Assembly (NCBI GenBank): GCA_902785325.1
Contig: CACZXZ010000007.1
Span: 1 to 64,000, forward strand
Origin: an uncultured Succinivibrio sp.
Lineage (GTDB): Bacteria; Pseudomonadota; Gammaproteobacteria; Enterobacterales; Succinivibrionaceae
Reading direction: 5' to 3'
Length of the DNA stretch: 64,000 nt
Each line of letters starts with the position of its first letter. The stretch's first letter is position 1. Positions 1 through 7,532 of this stretch are shown one piece after another. The notes under the pieces were generated by a model. That model had not been told where the DNA came from, made no database searches, and saw nothing but the letters and a program-made list of their open reading frames with translations. A program made the translations under genes and the position numbers.

Positions 1-71
1 TTTGTTTCCAAATGGTGTCATAGATTTTTAAAAAGCTAGAGCCTTGATATATAAGACTCCGTTAATATTTT

Positions 72-95
72 CTACTTTCTTTTATGTGAGAAAGT
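72..95 (+). other. hairpin at the broken 5' end of the coupling-protein fragment
   Basis: TACTTTCT and AGAAAGTA form a perfect 8-bp stem around an 8-base loop, ending where the coupling-protein frame opens. There is no T-run, so it is not a typical terminator. It may belong to whatever lies to the left of the window. Confidence 0.35.
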
Positions 96-97
96 AA

Positions 98-580
98 AGT
101 TACCTAATTACTCAGGATATGGCTCAGTTATTCGATAAATACGGTAAAGACGAGTCTATTTCTTCAAACTGTCACGTAAACATTTTCTATGCACCGTTAA
201 AGACTGATACAGCGCAAATTATGTCTGATAAGGCTGGTAATACTACTATCAATGATGAAAGTAAGTCTATCAGTGGTAGTGGTTTGAAGGCTAGTGTGTC
301 ACGTAGTATTCAATCGACTGCTCGTCCTTTAATTACTAAGGATGAATGTATGCAATTACCTGCTCCTACTAAGGATGCGATGGGTAATATTACTAAGCCT
401 GGTGAAATGCTAGTATTCGTAGCTGGTCAACCTGCAATTCATGGTATTCAGCCTTTGTATTTTCAAAATAAGACTTTATTGTCACGTGCTCAGGTGGAAG
501 CCCCTGAAGCTACCGATATTGTACTTAAAGATGGTAAGTTATTAGGTCATGAGGATGAAGATGATCTTATCTCAGAATAG
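98..580 (+). pseudogene. C-terminal fragment of a VirD4/TraG-type coupling protein
   Basis: The open frame (stop at 95-97; first ATG at 119) reads as the C-terminal third of a type IV secretion coupling ATPase: an LITQDMAQLFDKYG stretch, an SSNCHVNIFYAP strand, MSDKAGNTTI, SISGSG, then RPLITKDECMQLP and GEMLVFVAGQPAIHGIQPLYF. In the family these belong to the end of the nucleotide-binding domain, which feeds relaxase-DNA or effector proteins to the channel at the inner membrane. The Walker A and B parts are not present in frame in the 97 bases to the left, so the gene is truncated or was interrupted there. The 3' end overlaps the S26 peptidase gene, as expected of a conjugation operon. The family call is confident; whether it is translated from 119 is unknown. 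Confidence 0.75.
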
Positions 581-1142
581 TGTAAATAAATTGATGTCAT
601 GGTTAAAAGGTAAATACAGCTTTAAGAATTGTCGATTGTTGACACTTCTCTTTGGTGGTGTTGGTGTATTTGTCATGGCAATCTTTTTACACTCTTACTA
701 TACCTATAACTTTACTGAGAATATCTCTAATTCTTTGCCAGGTTTCCTGTATCAACGTGTAGGGGATAGTTCTGAAATTAAACAAGGCGATATTGTTTCT
801 GCTTGCTTATTAAAGGATTCAATCGAGCCTATCATGGATGCTTTACCTCGTGGAAAATGTGGTAACGGTAAAATAACCTTACTTAAAATGATTGGCGCAA
901 AAGAAGGAGATTATATCGAAGCTGATGGCTATGCCGTGGTTAAGGTAAATGGCGAGTCTTTAGTTGGTGCGATTCCAACTCGTGATCCTAAGTTTAATGG
1001 TTTACCAAAATTTATCTATACAGGCAAAGTTCCTAAGGGATATGTGTTCTTATATACACCTGCTTTAGATGGCTTTGATAGTAGATATTTTGGTCTAGTT
1101 AGAGTCGAAACTTTAGGCTTAAAATACAAAAGACTTATTTAG
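549..1142 (+). CDS. traF: TraF-type S26 signal peptidase of conjugation
   Basis: An inner-membrane serine peptidase of the S26 (leader peptidase/TraF) family, which matures or cyclises the conjugative pilin in RP4-like systems. One hydrophobic segment lies near residues 30-48. It is followed by the Ser box SLPGFLYQ (nucleophile probably Ser62) and the general-base box LLKMIGAKEGD (Lys113). The C-terminal part carries the usual DSRYFG box. The 197-residue length fits TraF. The start is uncertain: ATG 549 and ATG 561 overlap the coupling-protein end, and ATG 594 follows it. The overlap suggests translational coupling. No frame damage is seen. Confidence 0.85.
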   Translation: MRMKMILSQNSVNKLMSWLKGKYSFKNCRLLTLLFGGVGVFVMAIFLHSYYTYNFTENISNSLPGFLYQRVGDSSEIKQGDIVSACLLKDSIEPIMDALPRGKCGNGKITLLKMIGAKEGDYIEADGYAVVKVNGESLVGAIPTRDPKFNGLPKFIYTGKVPKGYVFLYTPALDGFDSRYFGLVRVETLGLKYKRLI

Positions 1143-1163
1143 TTGTTTTGGATTTAATGGTAT

Positions 1164-1197
1164 TATGGCGAATTTAATTATTTTAGGTTCGCCATAT
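1164..1197 (+). terminator. hairpin after traF
   Basis: TATGGCGAA and TTCGCCATA form a 9-bp stem around an AT-rich loop just after traF. There is no long T-run, so it is probably an imperfect terminator separating the conjugation genes from the next promoter. Confidence 0.5.
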
Positions 1198-1205
1198 TAT
1201 TTTGA

Positions 1206-1233
1206 TTGAAAATCTATTATAATGTACTATAAT
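1206..1233 (+). promoter_or_regulatory. promoter, TTGAAA-16-TATAAT
   Basis: -35 TTGAAA (1206-1211), 16-bp spacer, -10 TATAAT (1228-1233). The sequence around and after the -10 (GTACTATAATAGAAATAGG) recurs at 37980-38017 and in part at 40134, 35600, 2732 and, on the minus strand, 60621, marking a promoter family shared by small accessory operons. Confidence 0.75.
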
Positions 1234-1266
1234 AGAAATAGGTTAGGTATTTTAAGGAGAATGAAA

Positions 1267-1578
1267 ATGACTGACATGCAACACAAACCAAACGGCTGGA
1301 ACGAGCCTTTAAATCAGATGACTGATGACGAGTGGAAAGAGTATTTTCGTTTAAGAGAAGAACTCGATATTGAGATGTCTGAGGAAGAGATGTCAAAAGC
1401 TTATGATAGAGTTGATGAATTATTGGATCATCATAAAGATCATGAGGCATTTCTCTTAATGAAGAAAATTCCTTTTCAACCTAGACTAGCTTATGTTTTA
1501 AAGCTTGGTATGGGGTTAAAAGAAGTGATGTTTTACAATCTTTCAGAAGCAAAGAGAGAATATCCAAATGAATTTTAA
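1267..1578 (+). CDS. conserved small accessory protein (KPNGWNEPLN family, copy 1)
   Basis: No known function recognised. The 103-residue acidic, helix-rich protein has two close relatives in the window (38021-38312 and 40175-40486), sharing HKPNGWNEPLN, the block MTDDEWKEYFRLREEL and the C-terminus YPNEF. ATG 1267 is chosen because the AGGAGA site lies 9 bases upstream, the same spacing as at 40175; ATG 1261 is too close. The stop overlaps the next gene by 11 bases, and the same coupling is seen in copy 3. The pair is therefore a duplicated two-gene module behind a shared promoter type. Confidence 0.75.
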   Translation: MTDMQHKPNGWNEPLNQMTDDEWKEYFRLREELDIEMSEEEMSKAYDRVDELLDHHKDHEAFLLMKKIPFQPRLAYVLKLGMGLKEVMFYNLSEAKREYPNEF

Positions 1579-2488
1579 TTTAATAAGTTCTCAGGGTAAA
1601 ATTCAAAGTTTTGATCTTTATATATCAAAGTTTTATTTCCGATTAAAGAAAAATCAAAATTGTAGTAAATCTTTAATACATTTAAAGAAATTTTGTAAGA
1701 CTGAGCTTGATATACTTCCTATAAATGCGTTGTTAAGATTGGACTTTTTATGTGTAAATGAAGCTATAAGTTTTGCTAATTCTGAACTTTATGATGCTTA
1801 TGCTAAAGATTATTCCCAAAAATATAACGATACTTTAAGAGTTGTTGATAACTTGCAATTAAGTTTAAATGGTAAGAAAGATTATTATTATCCTGAGTTT
1901 TTGTTTAATGGCTCTTTTAAAGCTTACGATTTTGATAACTGTGGCTTGTTGTTAGATCCTGCTCGTGAATTTATTGCTGAGCGTTTAGATATTTATAATC
2001 AGAATAGAGAGTCAGACTTTATTTACACTTCACCTGTTCAAGCTGATGCTTTAGATGATTTTAGTCTAATTAAAAAGTCTATCATTTCTAAAGCTGAAGA
2101 TTTGTATTTAGGAAAGCAATTTGATTATATGGAAAAATGCTTGCAAAATAGAGAATTAAAACAAGTCGAGCCGTTTATAAATTATGAAAAAGTAAAAACA
2201 GAAAACTTAGCAAATGCTATGGAGATATTAGCACATGCTAATGCAAAAGATTTGTTTGCTAGAGATAAAAATGAACCATTACCTAAACTAATGCCAATAT
2301 CACAAGATGGTATCTTAAAATCAAATGGTAACTCGTATATCTTTGATCTTGATAATTTTGAATGGACCAATAAACAAGGCAAAGAAGTTGATCCTAAAGA
2401 TGTTCTAACCTTAAAGAAAATTCTTCAACACCTTAGAAAAGAATTAATTAAATTGATTAATAGTAAAAGCTTTAAACAAGGCATGTAA
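1568..2488 (+). CDS. hypothetical protein, second gene of duplicated module
   Basis: Function not recognised. It is 306 residues, basic at the N-terminus and helical in appearance, with no signal peptide or membrane segment. It is paralogous to 40476-41441; both carry the block LYLGKQFDYME followed by a short KRE/NRE stretch and a similar central region (GSFKAYDFDNCGLL versus GSYDKKDFDTFGLL). It starts inside the preceding gene, indicating translational coupling. The conserved pairing in two places suggests the two products act together. Confidence 0.7.
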   Translation: MNFNLISSQGKIQSFDLYISKFYFRLKKNQNCSKSLIHLKKFCKTELDILPINALLRLDFLCVNEAISFANSELYDAYAKDYSQKYNDTLRVVDNLQLSLNGKKDYYYPEFLFNGSFKAYDFDNCGLLLDPAREFIAERLDIYNQNRESDFIYTSPVQADALDDFSLIKKSIISKAEDLYLGKQFDYMEKCLQNRELKQVEPFINYEKVKTENLANAMEILAHANAKDLFARDKNEPLPKLMPISQDGILKSNGNSYIFDLDNFEWTNKQGKEVDPKDVLTLKKILQHLRKELIKLINSKSFKQGM

Positions 2489-2490
2489 CT

Positions 2491-2700
2491 ATGTTTTTTA
2501 AGTTGCTTGATAAGTTTTGTATATATCATCGAAAATATTTATTGTATAAATTATTGTTTAAAATAGCTCTAAGGCAAAGTCGAAAAAATATTAGAATTAA
2601 AACTGATTTGTCTTTTTATGATATGGAAAGAAGAAAAATCGATAGAGCAAGAGAAGATTTCATGCTCTTTCAATTAAATGTGGTTTATTATGAGTTTTAA
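2491..2700 (+). CDS. small basic hypothetical protein
   Basis: 69 residues, very rich in Lys/Arg and aromatic residues, starting 2 bases after the previous stop, so probably the third gene of the operon. No family recognised and no clear Shine-Dalgarno site. It could be a nucleic-acid-binding peptide or a chance ORF; the operon position favours a gene. Confidence 0.45.
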   Translation: MFFKLLDKFCIYHRKYLLYKLLFKIALRQSRKNIRIKTDLSFYDMERRKIDRAREDFMLFQLNVVYYEF

Positions 2701-2712
2701 AGGTTGTTTTTC

Positions 2713-2740
2713 TTGAACATCTTTGTGTATATACTATAAT
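2713..2740 (+). promoter_or_regulatory. promoter of the PIN toxin-antitoxin pair
   Basis: -35 TTGAAC (2713-2718), 16-bp spacer, -10 TATAAT (2735-2740), with the antitoxin start 35 bases further on. Confidence 0.7.
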
Positions 2741-2774
2741 AGATGTATGAAATTCTTATTAGTAGGAGGATTTT

Positions 2775-2960
2775 ATGGATCAATTTTTTAAATTTAATTC
2801 TTTTATGGAATTAAGAGCTCAAGCTCAAAAAGAATATTTAGAAGTAAATGATCGTTTAATGACTGAAGATGAAGTTATTGCCTTTGTTGAACAAGCTCGT
2901 AAGGAAATTAGAGAAGAAAAAAATGCAAGAAAACAATCTAAATCAAAATCTAATAATTAA
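2775..2960 (+). CDS. putative antitoxin of a PIN-domain pair
   Basis: A 61-residue, charged, helical protein (MDQFFKFNSFMELRAQAQKE, then an MTEDEVIAFVEQARKEIRE helix and a Lys/Ser-rich tail). It sits directly upstream of, and overlaps by 38 bases, a PIN-domain protein, the standard layout of a type II toxin-antitoxin operon with the antitoxin first. AGGAGG lies 8 bases before the start. No DNA-binding fold is evident from the sequence; the role is inferred from position and size. Confidence 0.65.
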   Translation: MDQFFKFNSFMELRAQAQKEYLEVNDRLMTEDEVIAFVEQARKEIREEKNARKQSKSKSNN

Positions 2961-3576
2961 ATCTTGTGCAGTGCTAGATACTAATGTTTTAGTATCTAGC
3001 TTAATTCAGTTAGATAGAATGGAAAATTTTAACTTAAATAAATTAGATCCACCTATTCAAATATTTAATCTTATTTATAGTGGAAATGTAGTTCCTGTAT
3101 TCGATATGCGAATGTTAAGTGAGTATGTTGATGTTCTTCATCGTGAAAAATTACATTTATCTAATACGACAATTAATCAAGGATTATCGCTTGTTATAAA
3201 TAAAGGTTTAAAAGTTAATAATGTAAAGAAAACCTGTATTGAATTTATAGATAGAGATGATATTCCATTTTTTGAAGTTAAAGAATCTTCTGCTATTGAT
3301 AGTATGTTGGTAACAGGTAATATTAAACATTATCCTGCTGAAGATGATGGTAGTATCGTTACCCCTAAGACCTTTTTATATATTTTGAAGAAACTGAATG
3401 ATTTTGTACTTCATGACTATGCGTATTTAGGTGATTTTGAAGAGTTAGTTGCCAAAGAAGTAAATAAAGGCAATTTTGAATATGGTGAAGAACTTCTTTT
3501 AAATAATCCAAATTTTATTGAAGAATTGTGTGTCCATAATCAAGAAAAGAATATTAAACATCATGTACATCGCTAG
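2923..3576 (+). CDS. PIN-domain (PIN_3-like) toxin, putative RNase
   Basis: 217 residues. The N-terminal half matches PIN-domain toxins, Mg-dependent RNases: CAVLDTNVLVSSLI (first acidic residue), DMRMLSEYVDVLHREKL (Glu) and the C-terminal DRDDIPFFEV ... MLVTGNIKHYP segment. The last canonical Asp (VTGD) is Asn here, which may lower metal binding. About 60 residues extend past the usual PIN length (LHDYAYLGDFEELVAKEV onwards), of unknown role. ATG 2923 is chosen because translation from it begins just before the domain and overlaps the antitoxin end; longer starts read through antitoxin sequence. The stop overlaps the following DUF285 gene by 14 bases. Confidence 0.75.
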   Translation: MQENNLNQNLIIKSCAVLDTNVLVSSLIQLDRMENFNLNKLDPPIQIFNLIYSGNVVPVFDMRMLSEYVDVLHREKLHLSNTTINQGLSLVINKGLKVNNVKKTCIEFIDRDDIPFFEVKESSAIDSMLVTGNIKHYPAEDDGSIVTPKTFLYILKKLNDFVLHDYAYLGDFEELVAKEVNKGNFEYGEELLLNNPNFIEELCVHNQEKNIKHHVHR

Positions 3577-4147
3577 AAGTAATTACGATTTAAAGTTATT
3601 AGTAAATAAAGAAGGTATTCATCTTAAAGATATTGATATTTCTTTTGTCACTGATTTATCCAATGTTTTTGCTGGTTTTGATTTTAGTAAGGTAGATGCT
3701 AATGAGTTAAATACTTGGAATGTCAGCAAAGTTGTGACTATGCATGGCTTATTTGCTCGTGCTAAAAATTTTAATGCTGATCTTTCTAATTGGGATGTAA
3801 GCTCTGTTACGGATATGAGTAACTTGTTTTCAGGATGCAAAGAATTTAATTCTGATTTATCTAAATGGAATGTAAATCAAGTTGAAAATTTTTCTAATAT
3901 GTTCTGTGGCTGTGAGAAATTTAATGCTGATTTAAGTGCTTGGAAGGTTAATCAAGGTAAAAACTTTGATTTTATGTTTTACGGCTGTAAAGAGTTTAAC
4001 CAAGATTTAAATGATTGGAAGATTTCACTTCTTAAAGCTCATGCAGAAAAGATGTTTGGTATGGCTGAACATTTTTGTCATGACTTAAAAAAATGGAATT
4101 TATCTGAAGCTCAGAAAAACAAGCTTGGCTTGCATAACTTAATTTAA
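3563..4147 (+). CDS. DUF285 (BspA-like) repeat protein 1
   Basis: A 194-residue protein made mostly of four to five ~25-residue repeats with the pattern W-[DN]-V-S-x-V-x-x-M-x-x-[ML]-F-x-x-C-x-x-F-N-x-[DP]-L. DUF285 repeats occur in surface and secreted proteins of host-associated bacteria and probably form stacked turns. No signal peptide is present. ATG 3563 lies inside the PIN toxin gene, so translation is probably coupled to it. The C-terminal repeat is degenerate (KMFGMAEHFCHDL). Unlike the other copies it lacks the MRTKEEQ N-terminus and the basic tail. Confidence 0.8.
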   Translation: MYIARSNYDLKLLVNKEGIHLKDIDISFVTDLSNVFAGFDFSKVDANELNTWNVSKVVTMHGLFARAKNFNADLSNWDVSSVTDMSNLFSGCKEFNSDLSKWNVNQVENFSNMFCGCEKFNADLSAWKVNQGKNFDFMFYGCKEFNQDLNDWKISLLKAHAEKMFGMAEHFCHDLKKWNLSEAQKNKLGLHNLI

Positions 4148-4191
4148 CTAACTACAATATAAATAATATAATTGATGATTTGGAGTAAATT

Positions 4192-4941
4192 ATGAGTGAT
4201 GAAATCTTAGAAGATCCTATTGATGCAAAGAAAGATGAACCAATTAAGTTTTACATTTTTCCTTCAGAGTGGAATAAGTTATTCTCTAGAGTGTATCAAG
4301 CTCAAACTGGACTTACAGCTTTAAATTTAAAGAATAATTTAGAAGTAAATCAAGCTATTGCTTTTTTTGATGATCAAAAGAATGATAAGTTGTCTTTGGA
4401 TGCAATTAAGGAAGTTTTACTTAAAGAAGCTCGTCCTTTAGATGATCCTGCTTATGCTAATGAGCTTGGTGATGGTCTTACTCAAGATGAACTTTATCTT
4501 AAAGCTTTTAGTCAAGATCCTAAGTTTAGAGATGAAGAATTTACTAATCGCTTAAAAGAGTTTGTGGATAGTCTTTATGATTTGCGTGAGGAAGTTCCTA
4601 ATATCTTGTTTGTGCGTGGTTATGACAAGTTGTCAGAGCAGGGTAAGAAAGAATTAAATCAAATTCGTGAACTTATCAATGTAGAAGCTAATGATTTTGA
4701 TGATCTTCAATATGCTGGTGATACTGAATTTGAGAAAATTGTTGATCTTGAAAATGCAAAGGAATTATCTTCAGAATTTAAAGCAAAGTTTAAAGATGAA
4801 CAAGTTCTATTTACTATGTATGATTTAGATTGTGCTAATGATTTGAAAGAGCAATTTGAGCAAACTATAACTAATGCTGTGAAAACCGATCTTGATTTAC
4901 AAAAGGTTAATCAAGAACAAGCTAAAAGTTTAAAAAGGTAA
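4192..4941 (+). CDS. acidic hypothetical protein of the DUF285 island
   Basis: 249 residues, strongly acidic, no signal peptide, membrane segment or DUF285 repeat, and no recognised family. It ends in the Gln/Lys-rich tail QEQAKSLKR, a weaker form of the basic C-terminus common in this island. It lies between DUF285 genes on the same strand with 15 bases to the next gene, so it is part of the same operon. A good Shine-Dalgarno site (TTGGAGTAA) precedes ATG 4192. Confidence 0.65.
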   Translation: MSDEILEDPIDAKKDEPIKFYIFPSEWNKLFSRVYQAQTGLTALNLKNNLEVNQAIAFFDDQKNDKLSLDAIKEVLLKEARPLDDPAYANELGDGLTQDELYLKAFSQDPKFRDEEFTNRLKEFVDSLYDLREEVPNILFVRGYDKLSEQGKKELNQIRELINVEANDFDDLQYAGDTEFEKIVDLENAKELSSEFKAKFKDEQVLFTMYDLDCANDLKEQFEQTITNAVKTDLDLQKVNQEQAKSLKR

Positions 4942-4956
4942 ATAGGAGATTTTATT

Positions 4957-5967
4957 ATGAGTGATGGTTTTACAGTATTTTCAGAAGCAATTTATAGCAA
5001 AGATCGTTGTCCATGTGATGTTTATGGCTCTGATAGTCTTGCTGATGTTTTAAATCAAATTCAAAGTTATATTACTGATGATGTAAATGAGGGATGTACA
5101 CCTTCATTTGATGAATATAGTGAGGGGTATGGATATGAAAGTATGCGTGACTTTTCTGAGATTTATACAATACGTGATGATGCTCGAGATGAATTTTTGC
5201 ATATTAAAGCAGATGTTATTTTTAGGCAAAAAGATCAACCTCAAAGGGTTATAGTAAGTTTTGATTTAAACCAACTAGATGAAAAGGATGCTAAAACCTT
5301 AGCTGAACATTATCAACTTATTGATGAACAGGGTAAGATGTTACCTCTTACAACTGAGAATAGTATTCTTAAAAAAGAAACTTATGAACCTGAAAATATA
5401 AAAGTAAATCTCTTTTTAAGACCTGAAACTTATAGGGAATTATCTGTTTTGATAAATGATCCTAAGGTTAACTTAGGCGACATTGATACCTCAAGAATTA
5501 CAGATATGGCATCACTATTTTCTCATAGTAAACGCACTGACTTTTCAGGTATTGAAAAGTGGAACGTAAGTAACGTCACAAGCATGAGTGGTATGTTTGC
5601 TGGATGTCATGATTTTAACCAAGATATATCAAGTTGGGACGTAGCAAACGTTACCAACATGGATGGTATGTTTGCTGGTTGTACTTCCTTTAATCAACCA
5701 TTAGATAACTGGGATGTTTCAAATGTGAAAGAAATGTCACAAATGTTTGCCCATTGTGAGAAGTTTAATCAACCCCTTAATGATTGGAATGTAAGGGAAA
5801 ATTGTGATACTGATGGTATGTTTTTTAATTCTTCTCAGACTTATGAAAATGTAAAAGATTGTTTTAGTGAAGAACAGTTGCTTTGTGCAAATATTAAAAG
5901 TGTTGATGCAAAAATCGAAAAAGAAGTAGATGAAGAAATTAAAAAACGTTCTTCATTGGGCAGGTAA
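4957..5967 (+). CDS. DUF285 repeat protein 2 with unique N-terminal domain
   Basis: 336 residues. Residues 1-150 form an acidic domain of unknown fold. From about residue 153 comes the island's standard array: an entry segment (YRELSVLINDPKVNLGDIDT), the TDFSGIEKW lead-in, three 25-residue repeats and the NDWNVREN cap with the SSQTYENVKDCFSEEQL tail. It ends KKRSSLGR. The entry segment is identical in DNA over about 45 bases to 27104-27150 and the lead-in to 16591-16640, evidence of exchange between copies. AGGAG lies 9 bases upstream. Last gene before a 290-base leader region. Confidence 0.8.
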   Translation: MSDGFTVFSEAIYSKDRCPCDVYGSDSLADVLNQIQSYITDDVNEGCTPSFDEYSEGYGYESMRDFSEIYTIRDDARDEFLHIKADVIFRQKDQPQRVIVSFDLNQLDEKDAKTLAEHYQLIDEQGKMLPLTTENSILKKETYEPENIKVNLFLRPETYRELSVLINDPKVNLGDIDTSRITDMASLFSHSKRTDFSGIEKWNVSNVTSMSGMFAGCHDFNQDISSWDVANVTNMDGMFAGCTSFNQPLDNWDVSNVKEMSQMFAHCEKFNQPLNDWNVRENCDTDGMFFNSSQTYENVKDCFSEEQLLCANIKSVDAKIEKEVDEEIKKRSSLGR

Positions 5968-5971
5968 TTTA

Positions 5972-5985
5972 TTTGCCGTGACAAA
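5972..5985 (+). repeat. dispersed near-palindrome TTTGCCGTGACAAA
   Basis: One of about ten intergenic copies of a motif close to TTTGTCATGACAAA; this one and 17403-17416 sit at the same place upstream of two related leader RNAs. Others: 25183, 28033, 34487, 35540, 37949, 39173, 46875 and 57689. At 34487 and 35540 it forms half of a terminator stem. It may be an operator or terminator building block. Confidence 0.5.
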
Positions 5986-6050
5986 TTGATTTGTGTGTCA
6001 AATATAATAAAAAACTTATAATTTAACTTTCTAAATATGCTAATTTAGCA

Positions 6051-6056
6051 TATAAT
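6051..6056 (+). promoter_or_regulatory. -10 of the leader A promoter with palindrome
   Basis: TATAAT at 6051-6056 directly follows the palindrome ATGCTAATTTAGCAT (6037-6051), an operator-like arrangement. Leader B has the same -10 (17478-17483) and the same downstream bases (TAGNTTGA). No convincing -35 is seen. Confidence 0.45.
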
Positions 6057-6060
6057 TAGA

Positions 6061-6242
6061 TTGAGGTTTAAATCTTGGTTAGTTTTCATTGATCGCTTTT
6101 TTAGTCTAATTCTCCTTTATGATTAAAAGTGGTTTAAACCTCAAATATTTTTCTTTTGTTGATGAAATAAAAGGTTTTTTAATTATGGTTATGTTTAAGA
6201 ATAAAGAAGTATTAGGTATTTAGTTACTTAATACTTTTTTGT
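6061..6242 (+). ncRNA. leader RNA A: long-range hairpin, mini-ORF and terminator
   Basis: TTGAGGTTTAAA (6061-6072) pairs with TTTAAACCTCAA (6133-6144). A TGATGAA box and AAAGG site follow, then ATG 6185 opens a 12-residue ORF (MVMFKNKEVLGI, stop 6221). AAGTATTA (6207-6214) and TAATACTT (6229-6236) plus a T-run form a terminator 18 bases before the next gene. Leader B (17488-17668) has the same order with a different but still complementary stem, which supports a conserved RNA. Transcription attenuation is the likely role (inference). Confidence 0.65.
6185..6223 (+). CDS. putative 12-residue leader peptide
   Basis: ATG 6185 with AAAGG 11 bases upstream encodes MVMFKNKEVLGI. Its end overlaps the 5' arm of the terminator, so a ribosome here could stop the hairpin forming. 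The KNKEVLGI part is conserved in leader B. No run of one amino acid is seen that would point to a particular tRNA sensor. Confidence 0.4.
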   Translation: MVMFKNKEVLGI

Positions 6243-6259
6243 TTTTTATTAGGTGGTTT

Positions 6260-6994
6260 ATGAAAGATAATCAATCTTTTGATCCTGGGTTTTATCATAA
6301 TGACGAAGGTCAATATGTGCCTACTTGTCGATCTCAATTAGAAACTCTAATTTGGCAACGTGATGTACCTTTAAGTAAAATTGATGTGCATCAAGTAAAA
6401 GATTTTTCTAATCTTTTTGCTGGGTGTACAAAACTTAATAATCTTCGTGGTATTGAAAATTGGGATATGTCCAATGCCGAAGATCTGCATGGCATGTTTT
6501 GTAATAGCCCTTTAACTATTCCTAATCTTAAAAATTGGGATGTATGCCATGTTAAAGATATGACACGGATGTTTGAAGGTACTAAAGATTTTAATCAAGA
6601 TTTAAATGATTGGATCATTCGTGGTAGTTGTCGAACCGTAGATATGTTTAAAGATTCTAAGATGGAATTTAATAATATTCAGTATGCTTTAAGCTTATCT
6701 CAGTTACGTTCAGCAAGTCAGGAGTTTGAGGAAAATCTTAACTTAGAACATCGTGATATAAGAAATCTTAGTGATTATGGCTTAGGTCAAGGTTATGTAT
6801 TAGTTACTTATACTGGTGAAGAATTATTAGGTGCAAAAAATCATTCAGAAGTGATTGATGATTTAATTATGAGTTGTGATTCTCGTATTAAACAATTTGA
6901 TACTTTTGATGAAGCCTTTGATTATTCACAAAAACTTGATTTAGCTCATTATCAACAACATCAACAGAAATCTACTTTAACTAGAGGAAGATAA
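6260..6994 (+). CDS. DUF285 repeat protein 3
   Basis: 244 residues. An N-terminal segment (residues 1-45) leads into a TKLNNLRGIENW lead-in, two repeats (second: NWDVCHVKDMTRMFEG) and the NDWIIRGS cap. About 100 residues of unique C-terminal sequence follow, containing LGQGYVLVTYTGEELLGAKN. The tail is KSTLTRGR. ATG 6260 is used because AGG lies 8 bases upstream and follows the terminator of leader A; an upstream TTG would start inside the terminator T-run. The next gene starts 2 bases after the stop and uses the tail codons as its ribosome-binding site. Confidence 0.75.
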   Translation: MKDNQSFDPGFYHNDEGQYVPTCRSQLETLIWQRDVPLSKIDVHQVKDFSNLFAGCTKLNNLRGIENWDMSNAEDLHGMFCNSPLTIPNLKNWDVCHVKDMTRMFEGTKDFNQDLNDWIIRGSCRTVDMFKDSKMEFNNIQYALSLSQLRSASQEFEENLNLEHRDIRNLSDYGLGQGYVLVTYTGEELLGAKNHSEVIDDLIMSCDSRIKQFDTFDEAFDYSQKLDLAHYQQHQQKSTLTRGR

Positions 6995-6996
6995 AA

Positions 6997-7530
6997 ATGA
7001 GAACAAAGGAAGAACAAGAAGCTATCAATAAGGCTTGTAAGTATCATCCTGAAACTAAGGAAGAATTACAAGAATTAGTGGATGATCCTAAGGTATATTT
7101 GGGCGAGATTGACACGTCAAAAATTACTGATATGTATGATTTATTCTTTTGTTCTAAAAGAGAAGATTTTTCAGGAATTGAGAAGTGGGACGTTGCTAAT
7201 GTAACCGATATGTATGGCATGTTTGATGGATGTAAGAACTTTAACCAAGATATATCTGCTTGGGATGTATCAAAGGTTAAAAATATGTCTTTTATGTTTG
7301 AAGATTGTGAGAAGTTTAACCAACCACTGAATGATTGGAATGTAAGGGAAGATTGTGATATTCATCGTATGTTTACAAACACTTCTCAGACTTATGAGAA
7401 TGTAAAAGAAGTTTTTACAGAAAAACAGCTTCTAGATAGTTGCTCAGAGAAGATTATTGAAGCTCTTAATAATAAGAAAGAGCAGATTGAGGTACAGAAG
7501 GTAACAGTAAAGCAAGGAAGAGGAAGATAA
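6997..7530 (+). CDS. DUF285 repeat protein 4
   Basis: 177 residues, a minimal example of the standard island architecture: MRTKEEQEAINKACKYHPE start, entry segment (LVDDPKVYLGEIDTSKITDM), EDFSGIEKW lead-in, two 25-residue repeats, NDWNVRED cap, SQTYENVKEVFTEKQLL, then a Lys/Gln linker and the tail VKQGRGR. There is no signal peptide, so it is cytoplasmic unless exported by a signal-independent route. The SD for ATG 6997 is the GGAAG within the previous gene's last codons. Confidence 0.85.
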   Translation: MRTKEEQEAINKACKYHPETKEELQELVDDPKVYLGEIDTSKITDMYDLFFCSKREDFSGIEKWDVANVTDMYGMFDGCKNFNQDISAWDVSKVKNMSFMFEDCEKFNQPLNDWNVREDCDIHRMFTNTSQTYENVKEVFTEKQLLDSCSEKIIEALNNKKEQIEVQKVTVKQGRGR

Positions 7531-7532
7531 TT

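Noticed and set aside
1..100. Group II intron 3' end before the coupling-protein fragment
   Set aside because: A hairpin like domain VI is present at 72-95, but no convincing 34-base domain V with its catalytic triad could be built just upstream.
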